From: Erysipelothrix amsterdamensis
GTDB lineage: Bacteria; Bacillota_I; Bacilli_A; Erysipelotrichales; Erysipelotrichaceae
Length of the DNA: 64,000 nucleotides
Reading direction: 5' to 3'
NCBI RefSeq assembly: GCF_940143175.1
Contig: NZ_OW659496.1
Span: forward strand, 310,001-374,000
The notes under the pieces are model-generated. The model had not been told where the DNA came from, made no database searches, and saw only the letters and a program-made list of their open reading frames with translations. Below are positions 1-9,976 of the stretch, one piece after another. Positions within the stretch are counted from its first letter, which is position 1. The number at the start of each line of letters is the position of its first letter. The position numbers and the translations under genes were made by a program.

Positions 1-278
1 CCGTCGACTTTATCAACAATCGTATTCCAGAAGAATTCACTCAAAACAGTGTAGGGAAAGCACGTTTAATTACACACCTCAAATTTGCATTTAAACGTTC
101 AGGAGATAATGTAACCCTCACAAATCCATTGATTGATATTCTACGTGAACGGTATTGTGAAGCCTATGAAATCTCTGAAGATCTTGCATTAATGCTTGAT
201 CAAGAGTTTAATATTCAACTTCCTGAATCAGAAATTGGTTATATTGCACTACACATTTACAATTTACAACACTCTTAG
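1..278 (+). CDS. PRD-domain transcriptional antiterminator (BglG/LicT/GlcT type), C-terminal end only
   Basis: The window opens inside this gene; 91 codons in the frame starting at base 3 remain, ending at TAG 276-278. The residues match the second PTS regulation domain of BglG-family antiterminators: HLKFAFKR carries one expected phosphorylatable histidine, and the closing EIGYIALHIYNL carries the second. Such proteins bind a nascent RNA hairpin and prevent termination at sugar-PTS operons, with activity set by PTS phosphorylation. Only 18 bases separate it from nanE, which has its own ribosome site, so it is probably co-transcribed with and controls the amino-sugar genes that follow. The RNA-binding domain lies outside the window, so the exact subfamily cannot be told. 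Confidence 0.8.
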   Translation, partial: VDFINNRIPEEFTQNSVGKARLITHLKFAFKRSGDNVTLTNPLIDILRERYCEAYEISEDLALMLDQEFNIQLPESEIGYIALHIYNLQHS

Positions 279-296
279 TGTTGAGGAGGTTAGATT

Positions 297-968
297 ATGT
301 TAGAAGCTGTGAAAGGCGGACTTATCGTTTCCTGTCAAGCACTTGATGGGGAACCGTTACAAAGCTCAATGATTATGGGCCGTATGGCAATTGCTGCAAA
401 GGCAGCAGGTGCTGTAGGGATTCGAGCTCAAGGGGTTAATGATATCAATGAAATTAAAAAGACGGTAGATTTACCGGTTATTGGTATTATTAAGAAAAAC
501 TATGAAGGCAGTGAAGTGTTCATTACTGCAACACATCAAGAAGTTGAAGCACTTCTTGGAACAGAATGTGAAATGATTGCACTTGATGCAACAAACCGTG
601 TTCGTCCGATGGGCGTGAAAACGGAAGACCTCGTCAAACAAATTCATGATGGTGGACGTCTTGCTATGGCAGACTGTTCAACGCTTGAAGAAGTGATCGA
701 GGCAGAACGTATTGGTTTCGATTGTGTTTCGTGTACACTTGCGGGATACACATCGTATTCTAAAAATGTTGATGGACCGGATTTTGAACTGGTAGAGAAG
801 ATGGTTCAATCGGTAAAGGTTCCTGTAATTGCGGAAGGTAAAATTCATTATCCCGAGCAATTAAAACATATTATGGATTTAAAAGTTCATAGTGCTGTTG
901 TAGGTGGTGCCATTACCCGTCCTCAAGAAATTGCGACACGCTTTATAGAAGCGATTAAGGAGAAATAA
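297..968 (+). CDS. nanE: N-acetylmannosamine-6-phosphate 2-epimerase
   Basis: A 223-residue TIM-barrel protein converting ManNAc-6-phosphate to GlcNAc-6-phosphate in the cytoplasm, a step of sialic acid and ManNAc catabolism. Full family length. Recognisable family segments are GGLIVSCQAL at the start, GAVGIRAQGVNDI, the LPVIGIIKKNY strand with the conserved lysine, MIALDATNRVRP, and the phosphate-binding end region VVGGAITRP. The start is preceded by GAGGAGG at 283-289. The stop overlaps the next ATG by one base (TAATG), indicating translational coupling to the PTS permease. Together with the sialidase at 38.8-42.4 kb it supports sialic-acid or ManNAc use, although nanA and nanK are not in this window. 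Confidence 0.93.
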   Translation: MLEAVKGGLIVSCQALDGEPLQSSMIMGRMAIAAKAAGAVGIRAQGVNDINEIKKTVDLPVIGIIKKNYEGSEVFITATHQEVEALLGTECEMIALDATNRVRPMGVKTEDLVKQIHDGGRLAMADCSTLEEVIEAERIGFDCVSCTLAGYTSYSKNVDGPDFELVEKMVQSVKVPVIAEGKIHYPEQLKHIMDLKVHSAVVGGAITRPQEIATRFIEAIKEK

Positions 969-2467
969 TGTTTAAACAACTACAAAAAATTGGTAAGTCA
1001 TTTATGTTACCAATTGCAATCCTTCCAGCTGCTGGATTGCTCTTAGGGATTGGTGGAGCACTATCAAACCCAAATACTGTAGCAGCTTATCCATTTCTAA
1101 ATCAACCAATCTTACAGGCTGTATTCCAAGTTATGTCTGCAGCCGGAAGTACTGTATTTGGAAATCTTGCATTACTCTTAACAATTGGTCTTTGTGCAGG
1201 TCTTGCGAAAAAAGATAAAGCAACAGCTGTTTTAGCGGGTGTTGTAGGTTATCTTGTTATGAATGGAACTATGACGGCACTTCTTGGGATTTTTAGTCCT
1301 GAAGGAGCTGCTATTGATACTGGAGTTATTGGTGGTATTGTAATCGGTAGTGTTGCGGTATATTTCCATAACCGTTACCACAATATCCAATTACCACAAG
1401 TACTTGGATTCTTTGGTGGATCCCGTTTTGTACCGATTATTACTTCATTTGCAGCAATCTTTGTCGGAGCCGCATTCTATATTGTTTGGCCTCCCTTCCA
1501 ACAACTTCTTGTAAGTTGTGGTGACTTTATTGCTACTTTAGGTCCAATTGGAACATTCCTCTATGGATTCTTGATGCGTTTATGTGGTGCTGCAGGTCTT
1601 CACCATATGATCTACCCAATGTTCTGGTTTACAGAGCTTGGTGGTGTTGAAGTTGTGAATGGTGTTTCTGTAGCAGGTGCTCAAAAAATATTCTTTGCGC
1701 AACTTGCAGATCCAAACCATGTAGGTCTTTATACACATGGAACACGTTTCTTTGCAGGTCGTTTCGCAACGATGATGTTTGGATTACCTGGAGCATGTCT
1801 TGCAATGTATCACTGTGTACCGAAAGATAAAGCGAAACAATATGGTGGTTTATTCTTAGGTGTTGCACTTACATCATTTATTACAGGGATCACAGAACCG
1901 ATTGAATTTATGTTCTTATTTGTATCTCCTGTACTTTATGTAATTCACGCATTCTTAGACGGTGTATCGTTCTTAATTGCGGATGTACTTCGCATTTCAA
2001 TTGGGAATACATTCTCAGGTGGATTTATTGATTTCTTACTCTTTGGAATCTTACAAGGACAAGCTAAAACACACTGGCTCTATGTCTTACCAGTAGGTGC
2101 ACTTTGGTTTGTAATCTATTACTTTGTATTCAAGACCTATATCTTGAAGTTTAATGTCCCAACACCGGGTCGCGGTGAAGACGAAGTAGCTCCAGAAGCT
2201 GCAGTCACAACAAAAGATTCGTTAAAAGATGACTCTATCAAGATTATTGAATATCTTGGAGGTCAAGAAAATATTGAAGATGTTGATGCATGTATTACAC
2301 GTTTACGTGTAGCGGTAAAATCTCAAGATAGCGTAAACAAAGAAGGTTTAAAAGCACTCGGAGCTACAGATGTTCTTGTAGTTGGGGATGGTATTCAAGC
2401 GATTTATGGCGCGAAAGCGATTCTCTACAAAAATAATATTGTTGATATCTTAGGTATTGATGAGTAG
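968..2467 (+). CDS. PTS transporter EIIBC, glucose/N-acetylglucosamine family
   Basis: A 499-residue membrane permease of the glucose superfamily with EIIC followed by EIIB. The N-terminus MFKQLQKIGKSFMLPIAILPAAGLLLGIG is typical, multiple membrane segments follow, and LHHMIYPMFW and the GITEPIEFMFLF loop are the sugar-site signatures. The C-terminal EIIB holds the phosphorylated cysteine in DACITRLRV (Cys442). There is no EIIA domain on the chain; a separate EIIA is encoded 65 bases downstream. Coupling to nanE suggests the substrate is an amino sugar such as GlcNAc or ManNAc rather than glucose; that is inference from context. Confidence 0.88.
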   Translation: MFKQLQKIGKSFMLPIAILPAAGLLLGIGGALSNPNTVAAYPFLNQPILQAVFQVMSAAGSTVFGNLALLLTIGLCAGLAKKDKATAVLAGVVGYLVMNGTMTALLGIFSPEGAAIDTGVIGGIVIGSVAVYFHNRYHNIQLPQVLGFFGGSRFVPIITSFAAIFVGAAFYIVWPPFQQLLVSCGDFIATLGPIGTFLYGFLMRLCGAAGLHHMIYPMFWFTELGGVEVVNGVSVAGAQKIFFAQLADPNHVGLYTHGTRFFAGRFATMMFGLPGACLAMYHCVPKDKAKQYGGLFLGVALTSFITGITEPIEFMFLFVSPVLYVIHAFLDGVSFLIADVLRISIGNTFSGGFIDFLLFGILQGQAKTHWLYVLPVGALWFVIYYFVFKTYILKFNVPTPGRGEDEVAPEAAVTTKDSLKDDSIKIIEYLGGQENIEDVDACITRLRVAVKSQDSVNKEGLKALGATDVLVVGDGIQAIYGAKAILYKNNIVDILGIDE

Positions 2468-2532
2468 TTCCCGTTACAAACACAAGCATTAGTTTGAACA
2501 CAATCTAATAAAAATATATACGGAGGTTCACC

Positions 2533-3003
2533 ATGTTTGAACGATTTAAGAAAAAAGAAGAAACGATGAAAGCATTTGGAACTGGAATCGCACGGTCATT
2601 AACGTCGGTTCCAGATCAAGTCTTTTCTCAAAAAATGATGGGTGATGGTTACGCAATCGAACTTACAAATGGTGAAATTGTTGCGCCAGTGAGTGGGGAA
2701 GTTACGATGATCTTTCCTACAGGTCATGCATTCGGTATTCAAACGGATGCAGGGCTTGAAGTTCTCATTCACATTGGTATTGATACGGTAGAATTAAAAG
2801 GTGAAGGATTTAAAGCGGTGGTGAAACAAGGTGATAAGGTAAAACAAGGTGATGTATTGACTCATGTTGACCTCGACTTTGTGAAAGCACAAGGCAAATC
2901 GCTAGTAAGTCCTTTTATCTTTACATCAGGACAAACCATTACACTTCATAAAGAAGATGAAAATGTTGATCCCTCAACAGAAAATCTTTTGACAATTCAA
3001 TAG
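2533..3003 (+). CDS. PTS EIIA component, glucose family (Crr-like)
   Basis: A 156-residue soluble phosphocarrier. It has the EIIA-Glc fold signatures VSGEVTMIFPTGHAFGI and VLIHIGIDTVELKGEGF, in which His80 is the phosphorylated residue, followed by VKQGDKVKQGDVL. It takes phosphate from HPr and passes it to the EIIB cysteine of the permease upstream. The ribosome site CGGAGG (2521-2526) precedes the ATG. It is the last gene of the nanE-PTS unit, which closes with the hairpin at 3012-3053. Confidence 0.92.
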   Translation: MFERFKKKEETMKAFGTGIARSLTSVPDQVFSQKMMGDGYAIELTNGEIVAPVSGEVTMIFPTGHAFGIQTDAGLEVLIHIGIDTVELKGEGFKAVVKQGDKVKQGDVLTHVDLDFVKAQGKSLVSPFIFTSGQTITLHKEDENVDPSTENLLTIQ

Positions 3004-3011
3004 TAAATACA

Positions 3012-3053
3012 GAAAACACGTTTCATCGTTAAACTTTGAAACGTGTTTTTTTT
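3012..3053 (+). terminator. Terminator after nanE-PTS unit
   Basis: The arms AAACACGTTTCA and TGAAACGTGTTT form a hairpin followed by a T run, nine bases after the EIIA stop codon. Confidence 0.85.
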
Positions 3054-3123
3054 GTATGGAAATATCACGAGTTCTTAACTGAAATTTCGCGTTAACTTTG
3101 TATAATCTTTAAAAAGGAGGGTA

Positions 3124-3543
3124 ATGATGAGAACGTTTAAACGCCCCCTAACACGTGTTCTGAGAAGTTATCTCTTAAGTGCGCTAATACTAATTGTTTT
3201 CCTAAGCGTTCTTACATTTATCTTAGACCGACAAACACAGCTTGATTGGGCAAATGTTTTAGGTGTCTATGTATCACTTGGTGGTGTTATTTCAATTTTG
3301 TGCATCTACTTTATTATTCTTAAGGATGCTATACGATTCGATTTGGATGATACGCACATTATTTCATACCAACTGATGGGTATGAAAAAGAGTTATGACT
3401 TTAAGGAATATCGCATAAAGGTACAAAATCATGATATGAAGTTAAATTTCGAAAACATACGTACATTCAAAACGGATGTGATTAACTGCAGACCCTTAGG
3501 TCATGCTGTGTTTCGCCAACTACTCGATCATCTACCACATTAA
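3124..3543 (+). CDS. Small membrane protein of unknown function
   Basis: 139 residues that I do not assign to a known family. Two hydrophobic helices are visible, around residues 15-32 (SYLLSALILIVFLSVL) and 45-66 (VLGVYVSLGGVISILCIYFIIL), followed by a polar tail of about 70 residues that is probably cytoplasmic. AAGGAGG at 3114-3120 lies just upstream of tandem ATG codons at 3124 and 3127; the second may be the real start. A separate promoter is likely because the preceding unit is terminated. It converges with the EEP-family gene and shares its terminator. Confidence 0.6.
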   Translation: MMRTFKRPLTRVLRSYLLSALILIVFLSVLTFILDRQTQLDWANVLGVYVSLGGVISILCIYFIILKDAIRFDLDDTHIISYQLMGMKKSYDFKEYRIKVQNHDMKLNFENIRTFKTDVINCRPLGHAVFRQLLDHLPH

Positions 3544-3582
3544 AATAAAAAAATACGTTTTCTAAACGTATTTTTTTATTTT
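3542..3582. terminator. Bidirectional terminator
   Basis: A perfect 19-base inverted repeat (core AATACGTTT / AAACGTATT, loop TCT) with A runs on one side and T runs on the other. It serves both converging genes and overlaps the stop codon of the minus-strand gene. Confidence 0.85.
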
Positions 3583-4658
3583 AATGTGAAGATCATTGTT
3601 ACTGGGTTATGGTCGGAATGTTCAAAGTTGAGGGTTCCATGTCCTTTAGTTTGTGTTATTTCGATATTATCTGAGACAAGAAATCCATCTATAACTGCGG
3701 TAAAGGTTTCTTGAGGTCGGTAGGCCTTATCTACGGCTCGTACTGAAGGATTTGTGGGGTCAACACCCCAATGGTAGCCTTGAGGCGCAAAGTCCTCAGG
3801 AAGCTTCATAATCCAATCAGGATAGGTATCGGTCCAGGTGAAGTCTTGCGCATCCGTTGTAGGTAACTCATGATTAAAGTCACCACCTAAAATAACGTAA
3901 TTGCCCTGTTCATACTCAGTTTCAAGAACATTACGCATCTGTGCAAGTTGTTGGACACGGACTTTACCTCCTTCATCAAAAGCAGAGAAGTGCGCGTTGA
4001 TAAGAACCAGTTCTTTACCGTTATCCGTTGGATAGCGTGTAATACTAAAAGCGCGCTTCAGATCAAACAATTGTTTAATCATCGGTTCTTCACCTTCAAA
4101 ACGATAACGTTCGGAAAGGTTTGGAACGGATTTAGAGAGGGTTACAATTCCACTTTCAGCACCACCCATGGGATGTGTAAATGGAACAGGAACGTATTTC
4201 ACCTTGTAATTGGGTGCATAAACCCCATTATATTCATCTTTCCGTAGGAACTCGTATTGATTGACGTCAAAACCGCGATTCCCCGACAAATCCACTTCTT
4301 GAAAGAAAGCAAAATCAGGATTTTGAGTTATGAAAAACTGATTGATTGACTCCATGTTGGTAATCACTTCATCGTATGAGTCAGCACCTGCTTTACTCCC
4401 ACCATCCATAAAGAAGTCTTGATCTTTTCCTAATGCACCATAACCAATATTATAAGTTAAAATCGAATAGGGTTTACCAGTAGAAATTGTAGACTTCAAA
4501 GTTCCTTGATCTATTTCAAGTTGGATTCGAGCTTCGGGTTTATAATCAGTAATAAAGGCATAAGTAATAAAACCACCCAGTACAATTAAAACAATAAGCA
4601 GGAATGATAAGACCACTTTAATCAATAATTTAAATAGATTCTTCATATGCATCCTCAT
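3576..4658 (-). CDS. Membrane-anchored endonuclease/exonuclease/phosphatase (EEP) family protein
   Basis: 360 residues. An N-terminal hydrophobic segment (about residues 8-33) acts as signal anchor, then a DNase I-like fold follows. Diagnostic motifs are LTYNIGYGA near the start of the domain, FFQEVD (metal-binding Glu), LINAHFSAFD, VILGGDFNHEL (Asp/Asn pair) and the final SDHNPVTM with the catalytic histidine. The catalytic set appears complete, so an active extracytoplasmic hydrolase is likely. The family covers nucleases, sphingomyelinases and inositol phosphatases; the substrate cannot be told from sequence, and a role in attacking host lipid or DNA is only a possibility. Confidence 0.82.
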   Translation of the reverse strand: MRMHMKNLFKLLIKVVLSFLLIVLIVLGGFITYAFITDYKPEARIQLEIDQGTLKSTISTGKPYSILTYNIGYGALGKDQDFFMDGGSKAGADSYDEVITNMESINQFFITQNPDFAFFQEVDLSGNRGFDVNQYEFLRKDEYNGVYAPNYKVKYVPVPFTHPMGGAESGIVTLSKSVPNLSERYRFEGEEPMIKQLFDLKRAFSITRYPTDNGKELVLINAHFSAFDEGGKVRVQQLAQMRNVLETEYEQGNYVILGGDFNHELPTTDAQDFTWTDTYPDWIMKLPEDFAPQGYHWGVDPTNPSVRAVDKAYRPQETFTAVIDGFLVSDNIEITQTKGHGTLNFEHSDHNPVTMIFTLK

Positions 4659-4783
4659 TTCTATAAATTAATTTTACGTTAGATTGTTGAAAGCAACAAG
4701 ATAAATGAATGAAAGTTTTGAATGTGGTATTTTGGTGAGAAATGAATAAGTTTAAATGTTTAGTAGTAATTAGCAAAATGATG

Positions 4784-4792
4784 TGATATACT
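4784..4792 (+). promoter_or_regulatory. Extended -10 promoter of the cold-shock gene
   Basis: TGATATACT is an extended -10 element (TGn plus TATACT). Transcription would begin near 4799, leaving a 5' leader of about 77 bases before the cold-shock gene. Leaders of this size are common in csp mRNAs and respond to temperature. Confidence 0.5.
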
Positions 4793-4875
4793 TTAGAAGT
4801 TAAAAGATACTCATTGCAATTGTGTGAACAAGGTAAGCATGACCTTCTTAATTAACTAGAACTGGAGGCATACTT

Positions 4876-5076
4876 ATGGAATCAGGAAAAGTAAAATTCT
4901 TTAATGCAGATAAAGGTTTTGGATTCATCATCACTGACAGTGGAAAAGAAATTTTCGTACACTACTCAGGAATCATCAGCGATGGTTTTAAAACTTTAAA
5001 TGACGGTGATGTTGTTACTTTCGATATTGAAAGTGATACACGTGGTGATAAAGCTATCAACGTTAAAGTTGCTTAA
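4876..5076 (+). CDS. Cold-shock protein (CspA/CspB family)
   Basis: A 66-residue single cold-shock domain that binds single-stranded RNA and DNA and acts as an RNA chaperone. The RNP-1 motif KGFGFI and RNP-2 motif IFVHYS are present, and the N-terminus has the typical [15 protein letters not shown] form. Length matches the family. CTGGAGG (4861-4867) precedes the ATG. It is monocistronic with its own promoter and terminator. Confidence 0.95.
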   Translation: MESGKVKFFNADKGFGFIITDSGKEIFVHYSGIISDGFKTLNDGDVVTFDIESDTRGDKAINVKVA

Positions 5077-5092
5077 TTAAAACATTATCATT

Positions 5093-5119
5093 TAACTCTC
5101 GGTAACGAGAGTTTTTTTG
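5093..5119 (+). terminator. Terminator of cold-shock gene
   Basis: AACTCTC / GAGAGTT hairpin with loop GGTAAC, followed by seven T. Confidence 0.85.
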
Positions 5120-5231
5120 TGCCAATTCACGGGCACTTTTTTGTTTTTGTAGAATATTTCCCACCTTGCAATGCTCAAAATTTGATATAAAATCACGCGA
5201 TTCTTGATGAATTTTGGAACTTTCTTAAATC

Positions 5232-5262
5232 TTGACCATAATAAAAATAATTCATGTATTAT
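5232..5262 (+). promoter_or_regulatory. Probable promoter of the surface protease gene
   Basis: TTGACC (5232-5237) and TATTAT (5257-5262) with a 19-base spacer. An in-frame ATG at 5254 falls inside this promoter, which supports starting the protease at 5311. Confidence 0.4.
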
Positions 5263-5310
5263 AAAAAAAAGAAAATAATAAATACTATATATAAGGATAG
5301 CGGTGATTTT

Positions 5311-8300
5311 ATGAGAAAAAGATTTAAAACGATGATGCCATTGGTCTTATCACTCCTTTTAGTGATAACAACCGGTACAAATATTCGTGCAAACGATGAG
5401 GGAACATTAGCTGAACTCACAGCTCTGGATGATGTATCGATCGTTCAAACAATCTTGGATGAAGAAGATACAAGTACTCAAGAGGATGACCCAGAAGTTT
5501 CTGTGGACCCAAGTGTCCCCGTCGATATTATTGTGGAACTTGAAGCACGGCCAATTTTAGATTACGAAAATGAGATAAGACAAGTAGGAAGTTTGGGTGA
5601 GTTTTCGGAAACGAAACAGGCTCAAGACCTTGAAGCGAATTTAATCAAATCTCATGAAGTTGTAGTGGATAAGATTGCGGAAGTGATACAAAAAGATGTA
5701 GCGGTAGATAGTAACTTCACACGAGTTATGAATGGTTTTTCGCTTAAGGCTTCATTGGATGATCTTAATTTAATTAAAGATATCGAAGGGGTTAAGAGTG
5801 CGTTTGTGAGTCAAACATACGAGATTCCAGAACCCCAAATGGTTGATAGTAATCGTACTATTGGTTCGGATACGGTTTGGACACAATCCCATTACAAAGG
5901 TGAGAATACTGTGGTGGCGGTATTGGATACGGGTCTCGATACAGGCCATCCAGCATTTGCTGTAGCGCCAACACAATTTAGAATTAATAAACAAAAAATT
6001 CAGTCAGTACTTAATAATAAAAAACTGAAAGCAATAGCCAATACTCCCGGTTTAACCGTAGATCAAGTATATATTAATGATAAAGTTCCGTTTGTTTATG
6101 ACTATGCGGATAAAGATGCAATTGTTGATCCAAGTGCGCATAATTATGGACGTTTAGCGCATGGTACCCACGTTGCGGGAACGGTAGCAGGAAAAGATCA
6201 AGCAGATTTTAGAGGTGTTGCACCGGAAGCACAACTGATGATTTTTAAAGTATTTAGTGATAAAGGTGGCGGTGCCAGTGATATCAGCTTAGTATCAGCG
6301 TTAGAAGATTGTGTTTATTTAGGCGTTGATGTTATAAATATGAGTTTAGGAAGTGATGCAGGTTATATGCATGATTCCTACAAACCAACAAATGATATGT
6401 ACAATCGTATTCGTGATAACGGAATTGTACTTGATGTGGCGGCAGGAAATGCTATGTCGTCTTCTGAAAAAAACTTATATGGTAATGACTTAACGCTTGC
6501 CTCAGATCCTGATCACGGTATTGTTGGGAGCCCTTCAACTTATGCATCACCCATCTCTGTTGCAAGTGTAAACAATACAAAATATCGTCCTGGTAGTAAA
6601 ACGATTGATCCAACTCAAGTTACCTTATCAGGTTTCTCCAGTATCGGTACAACACCTAATATCAGTATTAAACCTGAGATTTCGGCGCCAGGAGCATGGA
6701 TACGCTCCGCGATGCCTCGTTTAAACGGTCAAAACTACGATGAAATGTCCGGAACATCCATGGCAACACCTCATGTTGCAGGTGCATCCGCATTAATGAA
6801 ACAGTACTTAAACGATAAATTTGGTAATTTAACGAACATTCAAAAAATGGAACTCACTAATAATTTACTGATGAGTACCGCGCATCCAATCGTCCAAAAA
6901 GATGGAGCACCACAACCAGTCCGAAAGCAAGGTGCTGGAATGATGGATATCAATGCAGCCATTAAGACACCAGTCTATTTAAGCGTTGATCCAAAACAAA
7001 ATCATGATGGATCCAATCGTCCTAAAATCGAATTGGGGGATGATCAAAACAAGACGGGAAATTATACGTTAAAATTTAAAGTTACCAATATGGGAACGCA
7101 AACCGAAACGTATCAGATTCAAGAAAAAGTAAGTGTACCCGCAATCAAACGCAGTATCATGGATGATCATCGAGAACGTGCGTTTATGACAGATGATAAT
7201 CGCAGTGTGGATGTAACACGTTCAGGTGTAACCTCCATAACCGTAAAAGCAAAAGAAACAAAAGATGTATCGATTACAGTCCAGCTTACACAAGCTGAGA
7301 AAACACGTCTTAACCAAGAATTTGAAAATGGTACGTATGTAGAGGGGTTTGTGCAACTCACACACGCAAGTCATCCGCAAATAAGTATTCCATTTCTCGC
7401 TTTCTATGGAGATTGGGAAAAAGCACCGATTTTTGATCATGCTGCGGAATATGAAATGGGTGTTCGTGCAAGCAATTATGCACACCGTTACTTATCCGAT
7501 AAAATGCCGATGGGTGGTAATATTTTTGATCGTCGTATGATTCATACAAACCCAAGTCGTTTTGTCATCTCACCCAATGGTGATGGCTTATACGATAAAC
7601 TCAGTGGTATTAATTTAGGTCAATTAAGAAACGTTGAATCCATGACGATGGAAATTACCAACAAACAAACAAAAAAGGTCATTATGAAAGAAGAACGACC
7701 CAATATTCGCAAAACATTCTACAACAATTCCTATGGAAAACAAGTTCCTAATCTACTCTTTTGGCCATTCTCAGCCTTCACAGGTCTTGATCAACAGAAA
7801 AACCCACTACCCGAAGGGCGATATGATATGAAAATCAGCGCAGATTTAGGGTATCGTAAGGGAATTGACCAAGAGATTGTTCATACAATCCACGTTGATA
7901 ACACCAAACCTGTCATTCCTCAAGATAAAATTAAGTTTACGGAAAAAAATGGCACAGTCATGATGCATGTGGAAAGTAATGACAACACATTCTTAACACA
8001 GACAGCACTCTACCCCGTTTATAATGGTAAAGTACAAGTAAATCGTCCTTTAAAGAAACAATATACACCTTATGATCTCGTCTCACGTCACGCTTTTGAT
8101 GTAGATGTGACAAACTTAAAAGGGCATGAAGTGGTTATTTCCGCAGTTGATGCAGGAATGCTTGAAACGAACTATAAAACAGTCGTCCCCGGGACACCGA
8201 AACCACATCTTAAAGTTGATGAATTCAAAATTAAGGTAGGAGCACAAGTAGAGCTTGAACCGGGTAATTTTAAATGGCAAACACCTACATTTGAATCTGA

Positions 8301-9864
8301 AGACCCTGAGATTGCGGATGTGAATGATAAAGGACTTGTGACGGGCTTAAAACCAGGAGCAACCTTTATTAAAATAAAAGATAAAAACGGTATTGATCTT
8401 GTAGCGTTGATTGAAGTGTTTGAAGAAGAATCGTTTAAACTTCAGATGAAGGTTGGAGAAAAACGCCAACTTGTTTCATATAATTTAGAAGGAAAACGGA
8501 CCTTCGATTCTGATGCACCTCATATTGTATCAGCGCGTGATACCGGAGAAATTGAAGCACATCAAAAAGGTAAAGCAAAAATTACGGTACAAAATGCCTA
8601 TGAAAAATTAGAGTATGAGGTGGAAGTAGTAGATCAACCACAATATAAGCCAACATTACGTTTTGATAAAAGTGTATATGAAATTAACTCGGGTGAAGTC
8701 GTTTCACCAAAATTCATCATTGAAAACAATGATCCAAGTAATCCACAAGTTGTAACGCGATTACTTACAAGTAATGAAGAACACGTAAGTATTGCAGGGC
8801 TCAAATTTACAGGAGAGCATGCGGGTGAAGCAGCTGTCATTGCGGAACTCAAAAACGGAACACGTGCTGTTGCGAAGGTAAAAGTAGGGGGATTGGATAC
8901 TAAAAAACTTGATATCCTAATCAGTCAGGCATCAAATCTTAATGCAGATGATTACACCAAAACATCCTTCACATCCCTTACAACAACACTTCAGGAAGCA
9001 AAAGCGCTTCGCAAACAAAAAGGTATTGATCAAAGCCACATTGATTCTATGGTAGACAAACTTGAACAAGCAATCAATCAACTTGTTCAAGTGATTAAAA
9101 ACCTGCCGAATACGATGACGGTAGAGGTCGGAAACACGTTTAAATTAAGTCCAAAACCTGCACAAGGAAAATGGGTTTGGGATGCAGAGTACCTTGAAGG
9201 AACGCCTCAAAATAACGAACAGGACATGATGTTTAAAGGTCTTAAAGAAGGTCAAACGGATGTGCGTTATCGCACCAAAGACGGCGAAGAACAATCTGTA
9301 GCCGTTACCGTTAAACCTAAACCTAAACCTGTAGAAATCGATCCAGTCGTACCAACTGATCCTGTAGATCCAGTGAAGCCAACTGATCCCGTAGATCCGG
9401 TGAAGCCAACTGATCCTGTAGATCCGGTAAAACCAACTGATCCCGTAGATCCGGTAAAACCAACTGATCCCGTAGATCCGGTGAAGCCAACTGATCCTGT
9501 AGATCCGGTAAAACCAACTGATCCCGTAGATCCGGTGAAACCAACTGATCCCGTAGATCCGGTAAAACCAACTGATCCCGTTAATCCGGTAAAGCCGACC
9601 GACCCTACCAAACCTGTAAAACCTGTAGATGGCGGTTTAAAACCGATTGATGATCTGAAAAAACCAATTGTTAAGCCAAAAGATCCTGTTGTCCAGCCAC
9701 CACAGGTGGAAAGTGTTAAACAAGAAAAGCCAATGATTCGTTTTGGTATTGCAAGTGAATCGTTACCTCAAACCGGAGTAACACCGCAATATCATGGTTA
9801 TACACTCCTTGGATTGGGACTTATAATTCGTGTTATCAATGATAAAAAGAATCGCATGAAATAA
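5311..9864 (+). CDS. LPxTG-anchored subtilisin-like surface serine protease (S8, C5a-peptidase-like)
   Basis: A secreted, wall-anchored protease of 1517 residues counted from ATG 5311, chosen because AAGGAT lies just upstream and a signal peptide ([20 protein letters not shown]) begins there. An in-frame ATG at 5254 would add an unlikely 19-residue leader. After an I9-like propeptide, the triad is complete: Asp206 in VAVLDTG, His284 in HGTHVAG, Ser483 in [11 protein letters not shown]. An Fn3-like domain follows (about 570-720), then Big-type Ig-like repeats, a FIVAR-like helical segment near 1190-1250, a nine-fold PTDPVDPVK wall-spanning repeat, and the sortase signal LPQTG (9763-9777) with hydrophobic segment and basic tail. 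The layout is like streptococcal C5a peptidase; host substrates are unknown. Confidence 0.92.
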   Translation: MRKRFKTMMPLVLSLLLVITTGTNIRANDEGTLAELTALDDVSIVQTILDEEDTSTQEDDPEVSVDPSVPVDIIVELEARPILDYENEIRQVGSLGEFSETKQAQDLEANLIKSHEVVVDKIAEVIQKDVAVDSNFTRVMNGFSLKASLDDLNLIKDIEGVKSAFVSQTYEIPEPQMVDSNRTIGSDTVWTQSHYKGENTVVAVLDTGLDTGHPAFAVAPTQFRINKQKIQSVLNNKKLKAIANTPGLTVDQVYINDKVPFVYDYADKDAIVDPSAHNYGRLAHGTHVAGTVAGKDQADFRGVAPEAQLMIFKVFSDKGGGASDISLVSALEDCVYLGVDVINMSLGSDAGYMHDSYKPTNDMYNRIRDNGIVLDVAAGNAMSSSEKNLYGNDLTLASDPDHGIVGSPSTYASPISVASVNNTKYRPGSKTIDPTQVTLSGFSSIGTTPNISIKPEISAPGAWIRSAMPRLNGQNYDEMSGTSMATPHVAGASALMKQYLNDKFGNLTNIQKMELTNNLLMSTAHPIVQKDGAPQPVRKQGAGMMDINAAIKTPVYLSVDPKQNHDGSNRPKIELGDDQNKTGNYTLKFKVTNMGTQTETYQIQEKVSVPAIKRSIMDDHRERAFMTDDNRSVDVTRSGVTSITVKAKETKDVSITVQLTQAEKTRLNQEFENGTYVEGFVQLTHASHPQISIPFLAFYGDWEKAPIFDHAAEYEMGVRASNYAHRYLSDKMPMGGNIFDRRMIHTNPSRFVISPNGDGLYDKLSGINLGQLRNVESMTMEITNKQTKKVIMKEERPNIRKTFYNNSYGKQVPNLLFWPFSAFTGLDQQKNPLPEGRYDMKISADLGYRKGIDQEIVHTIHVDNTKPVIPQDKIKFTEKNGTVMMHVESNDNTFLTQTALYPVYNGKVQVNRPLKKQYTPYDLVSRHAFDVDVTNLKGHEVVISAVDAGMLETNYKTVVPGTPKPHLKVDEFKIKVGAQVELEPGNFKWQTPTFESEDPEIADVNDKGLVTGLKPGATFIKIKDKNGIDLVALIEVFEEESFKLQMKVGEKRQLVSYNLEGKRTFDSDAPHIVSARDTGEIEAHQKGKAKITVQNAYEKLEYEVEVVDQPQYKPTLRFDKSVYEINSGEVVSPKFIIENNDPSNPQVVTRLLTSNEEHVSIAGLKFTGEHAGEAAVIAELKNGTRAVAKVKVGGLDTKKLDILISQASNLNADDYTKTSFTSLTTTLQEAKALRKQKGIDQSHIDSMVDKLEQAINQLVQVIKNLPNTMTVEVGNTFKLSPKPAQGKWVWDAEYLEGTPQNNEQDMMFKGLKEGQTDVRYRTKDGEEQSVAVTVKPKPKPVEIDPVVPTDPVDPVKPTDPVDPVKPTDPVDPVKPTDPVDPVKPTDPVDPVKPTDPVDPVKPTDPVDPVKPTDPVDPVKPTDPVNPVKPTDPTKPVKPVDGGLKPIDDLKKPIVKPKDPVVQPPQVESVKQEKPMIRFGIASESLPQTGVTPQYHGYTLLGLGLIIRVINDKKNRMK
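9352..9621 (+). repeat. Tandem 27-bp coding repeat (PTDPVDPVK)
   Basis: Eight units encoding PTDPVDPVK plus one PTDPVNPVK fill 9352-9594, followed by a degenerate PTDPTKPVK unit. Units differ only at synonymous positions (GTG/GTA, AAG/AAA, CCT/CCC). The segment is the extended proline-rich wall spacer of the protease; copy number is likely to vary between strains. Confidence 0.95.
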
Positions 9865-9976
9865 TTTATCCATGATCTTTTAACTGAAATTTACATCAAA
9901 TTCATCACAATGAGTGTTCAATATGTTATTCTAATCATAGTCTGTTAAGGCATAATATAAATAGGAGGACTCTAGT

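Noticed and set aside
5254..5310. Upstream start for the surface protease
   Set aside because: The ATG lies in the probable promoter, and the extension would precede the signal peptide.
9267..9611. Antisense open frame encoding a collagen-like GSTGSVGFT repeat
   Set aside because: It is the reverse reading of the proline/aspartate repeat of the surface protease; it has no ribosome site of its own and the sense protein is clearly real.
9352..9621. Regular 27-bp repeats considered as a CRISPR array
   Set aside because: The units are directly adjacent without unique spacers and lie in frame inside a coding gene.
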